From an uncultured Alphaproteobacteria bacterium (GTDB lineage Bacteria > Pseudomonadota > Alphaproteobacteria > HIMB59 > GCA-002718135), in the NCBI GenBank assembly GCA_902518705.1, contig CABYHW010000002.1:1-64000 (forward strand): a stretch of 64,000 bases of DNA, given 5' to 3'. Below are positions 55,365 to 62,843 of the stretch, in pieces (the stretch's first letter is position 1; each line of letters opens with the position of its first letter). The notes under the pieces were generated by a model. The model was not told where the DNA came from and made no database searches. It was given only the letters and a program-made list of their open reading frames with translations. The translations under genes were made by a program, and so were the position numbers.

Positions 55365-56273
55365 ATGATCATTTGTGCAGGATCTATATTTGCAGACTAT
55401 ATAAGTAAAATAGACAAGTTTCCAAAAAAACCAATTAAGGTTTTATCAAGTGGTATTGATAGAAGACTAGGTGGATCAGCAGCGGTATCAGCATTTACTG
55501 CTAAAAAATTAGGATTTAACTCAAAGTTTATTGGTAAATTTGGTGATGACGATTCATCAATTTTCTTAAGAAATGAATTTAAAAAATTTTCTATAAATAT
55601 CGATAAATCTATTATTATAAAAAATTGTCAATCATCTCAAAGTTTTGTAATCGAAGATACTAAAGGTGAAAGATTGCTGGCAGCTTACAATGATCCAAAG
55701 TTACTTAAATATAAAAAATTGCCGACTTTAGAGTTTAGAAAAAAGGATATTTATTCAATAGATATGAGATGGATTGGTGTAGCTACTAAAATTGCTATCA
55801 GTGCTAAGGAAAAAAATATTAAATGTGTTGCCGATTTGGATAACTTTAAAAACTCTTCGAGTATTTCAAAGATTATAAAAAATGCTTCCCATCCTATATT
55901 CTCTGAAGAGGGTTTGAAAACATATAAAAAAAATAAGAATTTTGAATCAGCTCTTTTTCAAATATTTAATGAAACAAAAAAATTTGTAGCTGTTACTATG
56001 GGATCAAGAGGAGTTTATTGGGTAGAAAATAATTCATTATATCACTGTAAAGTTCCTAAAGTAAAAACTGTTGAAACAAATTGTGCAGGAGATGTTTTTC
56101 ATGGTGCTTTTGCATCAGCTTTATCACAACACAAATCAAATTCTGAAAGTATTTTATTTGCTGCTGCAACAGCAACATTAAAGTGTATGAAAACTGGCGG
56201 AATATACTCAATACCTAAAATGAGTATAGTAAATAAATTTAAAAAAAAATTGAAAATTACAAAAATTAAATGA
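55365..56273 (+). CDS. PfkB-family kinase, YihV (sulfofructose kinase)-like
   Basis: A 302-residue ribokinase-fold kinase. GGSAAVSAFTAKKLG (about 36-50) is the first PfkB signature; TNCAGDVFHGAF (about 238-249) is the second, with the catalytic Asp D243 and a Cys in place of the first Gly of GAGD. SSQSFVIEDTKGERLL, DMRW (R135) and LKCMKTGGIYSIP strongly recall YihV, the 6-deoxy-6-sulfofructose kinase of E. coli, including the arginine that binds the sulfonate (R138 in YihV, from memory). The YihV Asn109 position is Ala107 here. Phosphorylating sulfofructose is the probable role. Overlaps the next gene by four bases. Confidence 0.78.
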   Translation: MIICAGSIFADYISKIDKFPKKPIKVLSSGIDRRLGGSAAVSAFTAKKLGFNSKFIGKFGDDDSSIFLRNEFKKFSINIDKSIIIKNCQSSQSFVIEDTKGERLLAAYNDPKLLKYKKLPTLEFRKKDIYSIDMRWIGVATKIAISAKEKNIKCVADLDNFKNSSSISKIIKNASHPIFSEEGLKTYKKNKNFESALFQIFNETKKFVAVTMGSRGVYWVENNSLYHCKVPKVKTVETNCAGDVFHGAFASALSQHKSNSESILFAAATATLKCMKTGGIYSIPKMSIVNKFKKKLKITKIK

Positions 56274-57205
56274 TAAAAATATTAATTACAGAATTTTTAA
56301 ATAAAGAGGCTTTAAAAAATTTACATCAAGATTTTAAAATTACATACAGATCTGAATCTTGGTCAGATAAAGATTATTTAGAAAATGAAATACACAACTT
56401 TGATGGAATTATTGTAAGAAATAAAACAAAACTAGATAAGTTTCTTTTAGAAAAGGCTCTTAAATTAAAATTTATAGGAAGACTTGGTGTCGGTCTTGAT
56501 AATATAGATACTGAATATTGCAAAAATAATAATATATTTGTTCAACCTGCAACAGGCATGAACGCTGATTCTGTTGCTGAGTACGTAATTAATTCATCAC
56601 TAACGCTTTTAAAAAAAACTACAATTGTAAATGCACAAACTCAAAATGGAAAATGGCCAAGGACTACAATTAATACAATGGAAATGAGTGGTAAAACATT
56701 AGGACTTATAGGATTTGGAAATATATCAAAAAAAGTTCTAAAGCTTGCTAACGCTTTTGATGTTTCTACAATTACATTTGATCCATATGTGTCTCTAGAA
56801 GAAACAAATTCACATAATGTCAGAAGCGTATCTTTTGAAGAAATTCTTAATTTTGCAGATATCATATCTATTCATGTTCCTCTTAATAATGAAACAAAAT
56901 ACATGTTTAATAATGAGTCATTTATTAAAATGAAAAAAAAACCAATAATTATTAATTCTTCAAGAGGAGGTGTAATAAACGAAACAGACTTACTTAATGC
57001 TTATTTTAATAATAATATTTCTGGTTTTGCTTTAGATGTTTTTGAAAGCGAGCCTATTAATGAAACATTTTTATCAAAGATAACAAATGAAATGAATTGT
57101 ATTCTAACACCACATAATGCAGGAGTAACTGAAGAATCTAATGAAAGAGTTAGTAAATTTATTATAAAAAAAACAAATGAATTTCTTCAGAATTTCATAA
57201 ATTAA
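56270..57205 (+). CDS. slcC: D-isomer-type 2-hydroxyacid dehydrogenase, (S)-sulfolactate dehydrogenase-like
   Basis: A 311-residue NAD enzyme of the phosphoglycerate dehydrogenase family. RLGVGLDNIDTEYCKNNNI (about 71-89), GLIGFGNIS (nucleotide fold near 145-153, last Gly replaced by Ser), R232 in SRGGV, E261 in the ESEP segment and H282 in PHNAG form the substrate site. It resembles SlcC of Chromohalobacter, which oxidises (S)-sulfolactate to sulfopyruvate. Neighbouring comDE would use that sulfopyruvate, so the assignment fits the context. Ordinary phosphoglycerate dehydrogenase would be longer. Ends overlap the convergent Gfo/Idh/MocA gene by 11 bases. Confidence 0.74.
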   Translation: MIKILITEFLNKEALKNLHQDFKITYRSESWSDKDYLENEIHNFDGIIVRNKTKLDKFLLEKALKLKFIGRLGVGLDNIDTEYCKNNNIFVQPATGMNADSVAEYVINSSLTLLKKTTIVNAQTQNGKWPRTTINTMEMSGKTLGLIGFGNISKKVLKLANAFDVSTITFDPYVSLEETNSHNVRSVSFEEILNFADIISIHVPLNNETKYMFNNESFIKMKKKPIIINSSRGGVINETDLLNAYFNNNISGFALDVFESEPINETFLSKITNEMNCILTPHNAGVTEESNERVSKFIIKKTNEFLQNFIN

Positions 57206-58283
57206 ATTCACTCATTTTAATAACACGATTTTCTTTTATCGATAGTTCTGCTGCTTGACCTATAGCAACGGACATTAAACCATCTTCGAGAGAAACATCA
57301 GGTAGTGTATTATTTTTAATAGCATCATAAAATGCCAAATGTTCAAAATATGTTGATCCATGATGGTGCCCTGCCATTAATATTTTTTTATCAACTTCCA
57401 TATCATCAGTTATTATAGTAGAACTATTCCTCATTCCCATTTTTACTTGAGATATATTTTTACCGGAATCGTGAGATGGAACAAATGCTTCAATTTTTCC
57501 TTTGTCTCCAACAGCTACTACTTCTTCCTGGTATTCAGAATTTTCTGCAAACATACATAAATCTAATAATCCTCTAACACCACTTTGAAAATCAATTATT
57601 ACGAATCCATTATCAATAATATCTGGTACCTTACCACTGTATTTTTCATCAAGATGATTCACATCTTGACTGCCGCTTGCAAAAACTTGTTCAACTTCAC
57701 TTTGAGTTATAAATCTCATCAAATCAAAAAAATGACAACATTTTTCAACCATTGTACCACCAGTGTTTGAATCAAATCTATTCCAGTTATCAACTTTTTT
57801 AAGAAATGGAAAACGATGTTCACGAATAGAAACCATTTTTAATTTACCTAAAGTTTTATTATGAACTCTTTCAATTAATTTTTTAACAGGTGGCATATAT
57901 CTGTATTCCATACCTACCCAAATAACTTTTGAATAATCTTTTGAAATTAATTGAAATTTTTTACAATCATCAATGGTTGTGCAAAGTGGCTTTTCTATTA
58001 AAAGATGTTTATTGGATTTCAAAATTTTTTCTAAAACTTCAATATGAGTAAAATTTGGAGTGGCAATTATATATGCATCTGCATCATCGTTATTTATTAA
58101 TTCATCTAAGTCCCTATATGAGTTAAAATCATTCGTAATAAGCGAAGAAGATTGGTTTAATGAACCCTCGTTAGGATCACATATTGATGTGACCTTAGCA
58201 TTATCTAATAAATTAATATTTTTAATATGTTCCTGACCCATAGTTCCTGCGCCAATGATTCCATACTTAATAAAGTTACTCAT
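57195..58283 (-). CDS. Gfo/Idh/MocA-family protein, possible NAD-dependent sulfoquinovosidase
   Basis: A 362-residue protein with an N-terminal NAD fold (GIIGAGTMGQEH) and the family EKP motif at 97-99. The second half has GMEYRYMPPV, REHRFPFLKKVDNWNRF and VEKCCHFFDLMR (K181, H184). A recently described group of Gfo/Idh/MocA-like proteins (GH188) cleaves sulfoquinovosides by an NAD redox mechanism, and these often sit in sulfoglycolysis clusters; no classical GH31 sulfoquinovosidase is in this window. Simple sugar or inositol dehydrogenase is the alternative. It overlaps the isomerase gene by four bases in the same transcript. Confidence 0.72.
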   Translation of the reverse strand: MSNFIKYGIIGAGTMGQEHIKNINLLDNAKVTSICDPNEGSLNQSSSLITNDFNSYRDLDELINNDDADAYIIATPNFTHIEVLEKILKSNKHLLIEKPLCTTIDDCKKFQLISKDYSKVIWVGMEYRYMPPVKKLIERVHNKTLGKLKMVSIREHRFPFLKKVDNWNRFDSNTGGTMVEKCCHFFDLMRFITQSEVEQVFASGSQDVNHLDEKYSGKVPDIIDNGFVIIDFQSGVRGLLDLCMFAENSEYQEEVVAVGDKGKIEAFVPSHDSGKNISQVKMGMRNSSTIITDDMEVDKKILMAGHHHGSTYFEHLAFYDAIKNNTLPDVSLEDGLMSVAIGQAAELSIKENRVIKMSEFNL

Positions 58284-59653
58284 ATTGTATATGTTGGTAT
58301 TTGTAATTTAGTTCCTAAATTTTGTATATCTTTAAAAATATTTCCATAAGTAAATGCTAAATGATGTTCCAATCCACTTAAGAATATTTTTTTTATTTTT
58401 TTATTTGTATCTTTTCCTAAACTCACTACTCCAGAAGTACCGGAGAAAGATTTTTTTCTCTTAATAATTTCCCCTCTTGCTATAAAAAATTTTAATTTGT
58501 TTTCAGATTTTGAAACTCTGAAGATAGTTATTTTACCTGGTTTTAAAGCAAAGTCATAAAGTAAGGGTTTTCTTCGATTTGAATGTACAGTCACATTAGC
58601 CTTATTTTTTTCTGCCATACTTATCGGTGCAAGTCCACAATGCCAGAATACTGCAGTGTTGTCTTTTATATCTAAATCAACAATATCTACCAGAAGTGAG
58701 GGCTTATTATTTAATTGATTTAAAATATTACAACTTAGACTTCCAAGAACATCTGCTTCACATGCAGAACTTATTTTTTTTTCGTTCATCATCGCCATTG
58801 GAGCACACGAAGCACAACCATATTCAGTAAACATTTCTGGCCAACATCTCACTGCAAAAGCATCAAACTTTTCTTTTTTTTGAATTTTTTCTAGTCCATG
58901 AAATAATGAAATACTTTTTTCAACTTCAATTTGATTAAGATTTTTTAAATCTTTGAAATTTTTTCCAATATTTTTTTTAGTATTTATAATTTCATTTTTT
59001 GCTATTTTACTAGAAATTTTAAATAATTTTTTTAAACTAATTTTAGAAATATTTGTATGAAGTTTATTTTTTAATTCACTCACTTCATAGTCACATGTAT
59101 CAAAACCATCTGGTCTTTTACCAACTAAAGCTATTTTAGGATTTGAGTAGGTAATCTGTTTAAAATTCTTTCCAGAGTTTTCAATTTTTTTTAAATAGCT
59201 TTTATCTAAAGTGTCTTTATTATTAATAAACTCAACTATTTTTTTGTTGAAGTATTTAACTTCTTTATCACAGATAACAAAATCAGAATAAATTTTGTTT
59301 TTTATTAATGAATGTAATCCTAAATTAACTCCACAAAGAGAATTTAGTCTTAATCTGCCCCCCGTTCTTTTTTCTTTAAAAGATATAAAAAAAATTGGTT
59401 TTTTAAAAACTTTAGTAAATTTTTTAATAAATTTTGAGTCAGTAAATGTTGACTGAATTATTAAGTACTTCTTACATTTTTTTTGCTTAAAAAAAGACAA
59501 TGCTTCTTCACTAATTTCATCATTTGTAATTAATTTTTCAAAAAAAATAATTTTATAACTTAATTTGTTTAATCTTTTTTTTACTAAGTCTATTTTTTCA
59601 TTTGCAAAATTTACATCAAATGTTTCCCTACCAAGACTAAGACAACCAATCAT
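58280..59653 (-). CDS. Fucose/arabinose isomerase-like protein, possible sulfoquinovose isomerase
   Basis: A 457-residue protein of the FucI/AraA-like (COG2407-type) family. RCWPE (269-273), two cysteines C280/C283, SACEAD (E299, D301) and AVFWHCGLAP (H338) are the metal and substrate-site motifs of these ketol isomerases. As I recall, sulfoquinovose isomerases of some sulfoglycolysis routes belong here (SqvD/SftI). It is first in a minus-strand pair with the Gfo/Idh/MocA gene and divergent from the sugar importer. Converting sulfoquinovose to sulfofructose is the inferred role; isomerisation of another sugar is not excluded. Confidence 0.7.
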   Translation of the reverse strand: MIGCLSLGRETFDVNFANEKIDLVKKRLNKLSYKIIFFEKLITNDEISEEALSFFKQKKCKKYLIIQSTFTDSKFIKKFTKVFKKPIFFISFKEKRTGGRLRLNSLCGVNLGLHSLIKNKIYSDFVICDKEVKYFNKKIVEFINNKDTLDKSYLKKIENSGKNFKQITYSNPKIALVGKRPDGFDTCDYEVSELKNKLHTNISKISLKKLFKISSKIAKNEIINTKKNIGKNFKDLKNLNQIEVEKSISLFHGLEKIQKKEKFDAFAVRCWPEMFTEYGCASCAPMAMMNEKKISSACEADVLGSLSCNILNQLNNKPSLLVDIVDLDIKDNTAVFWHCGLAPISMAEKNKANVTVHSNRRKPLLYDFALKPGKITIFRVSKSENKLKFFIARGEIIKRKKSFSGTSGVVSLGKDTNKKIKKIFLSGLEHHLAFTYGNIFKDIQNLGTKLQIPTYTI

Positions 59654-59793
59654 TTAAAGCTTCCTTATACGAAAATATCTTCTTTTTTGTGATTATAACA
59701 CTACCAAGTAAAAAACAAAAAAACAGAATATTTTTCCATTTTATAATGGCTTTTTTTCTCAATTTCTCTTGTATAAATATTTACTATATGTTT

Positions 59794-59805
59794 ATGTTTA
59801 AACAT
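59794..59805. promoter_or_regulatory. Perfect 12-base palindrome before the importer gene
   Basis: ATGTTTAAACAT is a perfect palindrome in the 167-base gap between the divergent isomerase and binding-protein genes, six bases before the SD GGAGG (59812-59816). It could be an operator for the importer. The rest of the gap contains a possible -10-like TATAAT (59742-59747) and AT-rich stretches. No regulator gene lies in this region. Confidence 0.4.
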
Positions 59806-59820
59806 TAAATTGGAGGAATA

Positions 59821-61077
59821 ATGATAAAATTAATTCTTAAAAAACTTTCAATTATTTTTATTGCAATCTCTTTTACTGTAATTTCTTCTGTAGCTTCTGC
59901 AGAAATAACAATAACTTGGCCGTCTATTTGGGTTGGAAAAGACTCAAAGACTACAGTTATTGGAGAACTAATAGATGAATTTAATGCAGCAAATGCAGGT
60001 TCAATAAAAGTAGTGGTTGAAGAACAAACTGACTATGACATTTATGCTCAAAAACTAACTGCTCAGATAGCGACTGGTGATTTACCTGACATAATGACAG
60101 TTGGTGCTCAGCTTTTAGATGTTTTACATAGAAGTGGGAAAGCAATGGATCTTGCTCCTCATATAAATTCAGATCCACATTGGAATAATGTATATCCAGA
60201 AAATGCACTTCAATCTGCTATGACTGATGGAGTTCTTTCAGCATTGCCATACGAACTTTTTGTAACGCCTGTTACTTATAATAAAAAAATATTAAAGGAA
60301 GCAGGTTATGATGAGTTCCCTGACAATTATGATGATTTTTTCAAAATGTGTGAAGCAGTTACTGCTAATGGAAAAGTTTGTACATCTCAAATGACTGGTA
60401 AAAATGGTTGGACATCAATGTTATGGTATTCACAAGCATTAGCTTCTGCTGGTGGACCTGATATTTATGAAAAAGGTCTCGACCACCCAGCCTATGTCAA
60501 AGCTTTTGAAGTTATGGAAAAAATGTATCAATACACAACTAGTGATGCCATTGGTGCAGATGCAGGTGTTTCAGGAGGTCATTTCCTAAATGAAAGAACT
60601 GCAGTATTTATGAATGGTCCTTGGTTTATTGCACGATACACTTCTGACGGTATACCTGGTCTACATGAAAATATAGGTGTTGCTGCTGCTCCCATGTTAA
60701 TGGGTGGTGAAGGTTCACCTGGAGGTTATGTAGGTGGTAGACAATCATCATTAGCTGCGGGCAAACAATCTGATCCTGCAAAAGAAGAAGCAATAGTTAA
60801 GTTTTTAAAGTGGTTAACTATTCCTGAAAATGTTGCAAGGCTATCTTATAGTTCAGGTGCGATGTTCATTGTCAATGCTGATCTACCTAATGATATGGAT
60901 AGACTGTTCATAGAAATGAAACAGGGAATAAGTGACGCTCCCTATGTTGCTCCTATCTTTCAAAATGGAATTGGCTCTTTAGCGGTAGCTAGTGAATTTC
61001 CACAAGCATTGTCTGCTTTAGCTTTAGGTGATGTTACACCTGAAGGTGCAGTAGAAATGTTACAAGACGCTGAATAA
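59821..61077 (+). CDS. Carbohydrate ABC transporter, substrate-binding protein (family 1)
   Basis: A 418-residue periplasmic protein. Signal peptide of about 27 residues (hydrophobic core, then SSVASA). The mature start ITITWPSIWVGKDSKTTVIGELIDEFN and LTAQIATGDLPDIM (about 75-88) are family-1 sugar-binder motifs; WFIARYTSDGIPG and GGYVGGRQSSLAAGKQS follow. Its position divergent from the isomerase gene makes it the likely importer of a sulfosugar such as sulfoquinovosyl glycerol, by analogy with SmoF. Strong SD GGAGG at 59812-59816. Confidence 0.88.
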   Translation: MIKLILKKLSIIFIAISFTVISSVASAEITITWPSIWVGKDSKTTVIGELIDEFNAANAGSIKVVVEEQTDYDIYAQKLTAQIATGDLPDIMTVGAQLLDVLHRSGKAMDLAPHINSDPHWNNVYPENALQSAMTDGVLSALPYELFVTPVTYNKKILKEAGYDEFPDNYDDFFKMCEAVTANGKVCTSQMTGKNGWTSMLWYSQALASAGGPDIYEKGLDHPAYVKAFEVMEKMYQYTTSDAIGADAGVSGGHFLNERTAVFMNGPWFIARYTSDGIPGLHENIGVAAAPMLMGGEGSPGGYVGGRQSSLAAGKQSDPAKEEAIVKFLKWLTIPENVARLSYSSGAMFIVNADLPNDMDRLFIEMKQGISDAPYVAPIFQNGIGSLAVASEFPQALSALALGDVTPEGAVEMLQDAE

Positions 61078-61086
61078 TAACTTAAT

Positions 61087-61116
61087 AACTATGAGGTATT
61101 TTTATACCTCATAGTT
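61087..61116 (+). terminator. Hairpin between binding-protein and permease genes
   Basis: AACTATGAGGTAT and ATACCTCATAGTT form a 13-base-pair stem around a TTTT loop, nine bases after the binding-protein stop. It is followed by TATTTACC, not a long T-run. As in the other two importers, it separates the binding-protein gene from the membrane subunits and could limit read-through or protect the upstream message. Confidence 0.75.
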
Positions 61117-61125
61117 TATTTACCT

Positions 61126-61998
61126 ATGAAAATAAAAAAAGATGAGGTTGGCTGGTTATTATTATTTATTGCACCTACCTTAATTCTTTTCACACTTTTT
61201 TTTATTTTACCAATTTTATTTCTTTTAGCGAGTAGCTTTACAAATTGGGATGGTATTGATGCAGAATTTGTTGGGTTTGAAAACTACATTAAATTATTTA
61301 ATAAAAAAAGCTTTGTAAGGGCAATTACAAATAACCTATATTGGTGCATCACTGCAGCACTCATTACCGTTCCGTTAGGTCTTATAATAGCATTACTCTT
61401 ATCTCATCGATCAAGGGGATGGAAAGTTTTTAGAACAGTCCTATTTGTCCCACAAGTTGTATCATCAGCAGCAATAGCGATGCTTTGGGCAGCTGTTTTT
61501 AATGCTGAATATGGACTATTAAATTTTATTTTAGATAACATAGGTTTATCTGATTATAAAAACCATAATTGGTTAGGAAATGTAAGAACTGCAAATGCTG
61601 CATTAATTGGGTTTTCTTTGTGCTACGTTGGTTATTTTATGGTTATCATGTTAGCAAAAACAGCAAGCATATCAGAAGATTATTACGACGCCGCAAAGAT
61701 AGATGGAGCAAGTCAAATTCAAAAAGATTTTTATATTACAGCTCCTTTAATTAAGAGCACATTTTTTCTTTGTATCATTTTAGCTGTAATCTTTAATTTA
61801 AGACAATTTGAATATGTTTATCTTATGACTGCTGGCGGTCCAGCAAATAAAACTCAAGTACTTGTAGTTTATATTTGGAATGAGTTAACTGTTCAAAGAC
61901 TTGGAAGAGGAAGTGCCGCAGGAGTTATAATGATTGCTTTAGGAGCTATGTTACTTCTTTTACTTCGTAGATTATTAAAAAGTGAGACTTATAACTAA
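61126..61998 (+). CDS. Carbohydrate ABC transporter, permease 1
   Basis: A 290-residue permease with six membrane segments, shorter than the one at 34401 because it lacks the long periplasmic insert. EAA-type loop YYDAAKIDGASQIQKDFYITAPLI (about 185-208). No ATPase gene follows in the visible sequence. Two bases separate its stop from the ATG I prefer for permease 2. Confidence 0.88.
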   Translation: MKIKKDEVGWLLLFIAPTLILFTLFFILPILFLLASSFTNWDGIDAEFVGFENYIKLFNKKSFVRAITNNLYWCITAALITVPLGLIIALLLSHRSRGWKVFRTVLFVPQVVSSAAIAMLWAAVFNAEYGLLNFILDNIGLSDYKNHNWLGNVRTANAALIGFSLCYVGYFMVIMLAKTASISEDYYDAAKIDGASQIQKDFYITAPLIKSTFFLCIILAVIFNLRQFEYVYLMTAGGPANKTQVLVVYIWNELTVQRLGRGSAAGVIMIALGAMLLLLLRRLLKSETYN

Positions 61999-61999
61999 T

Positions 62000-62836
62000 A
62001 TGACTAACGATAATTCTTTAAATTTTTATTCTATTTTTAAGTGGGTAATAATAATTTCTTTTGTTGTGTATGCAGTGTTCCCATTTCTTTGGTTGGTGCT
62101 TGCTTCTTTAAAAACAAATGCAGAGTTACTTGATAATCCATTCAAGTTACCAAAAGTTTTCCAATTTCAAAACTATTCAAATGCAATTCAAGAAGCAGGT
62201 TTAATTCAATTAATAATAAATTCTTTAGTGATTAGCACTTGCGCTACTTTTTTAAATATCCTTTTTGCGTCCATGTGTGCTTTTGCTATAGCCAGACATA
62301 TTTTTTGGTGGAAAAATGTATTATTTTTAATGATAACAGCTGGTATTTTAGTTCCTTTAAATGCGTTAATTATCCCATATTATGCAATTATCAATTTTTT
62401 AAATCTTTATGACACAAGGCTTGGTCTAATATTAGTTTACTGTGCAGTTGGATTACCTGTATCTACGTTTATCTTAACAGAATTTTTTAAAGGAATTCCA
62501 AAAGAAATAGAAGAAGCATCATATTTAGATGGTTGTAATTTTGTCGCTCGCTATTTTAGAATTATGTTGCCTTTAGCTCTACCTGGGTTAGCCACTGCAG
62601 GGACATTTCAGTTCATTTTATGTTGGAATGAATTTATCTACGCAATGCTTTTAACTTCTTCAACTGAAATAAGAACAATCCAGTTTGGTATAAGTTATTT
62701 TACAAATGAATTTTTCTCTGATTATGTTGGTATGTTTGCAGCAGTCGTAGTTAGTATTTTGCCGAGTATTACGGTGTTTATACTTTTTCAAGAGAGAGTG
62801 ATAACTGGCTTAACAGCTGGTTCAGTTAAGGGATAG
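62000..62836 (+). CDS. Carbohydrate ABC transporter, permease 2
   Basis: A 278-residue MalG-type permease (start chosen at ATG 62000, two bases after the previous stop; a GTG at 61982 would add six residues). EAA-type loop EEASYLDGCNFVARYFRIMLP (about 173-193) and the tail ERVITGLTAGSVKG are diagnostic. It ends seven bases before the sulfatase gene. Confidence 0.88.
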   Translation: MTNDNSLNFYSIFKWVIIISFVVYAVFPFLWLVLASLKTNAELLDNPFKLPKVFQFQNYSNAIQEAGLIQLIINSLVISTCATFLNILFASMCAFAIARHIFWWKNVLFLMITAGILVPLNALIIPYYAIINFLNLYDTRLGLILVYCAVGLPVSTFILTEFFKGIPKEIEEASYLDGCNFVARYFRIMLPLALPGLATAGTFQFILCWNEFIYAMLLTSSTEIRTIQFGISYFTNEFFSDYVGMFAAVVVSILPSITVFILFQERVITGLTAGSVKG

Positions 62837-62843
62837 ATATTTT

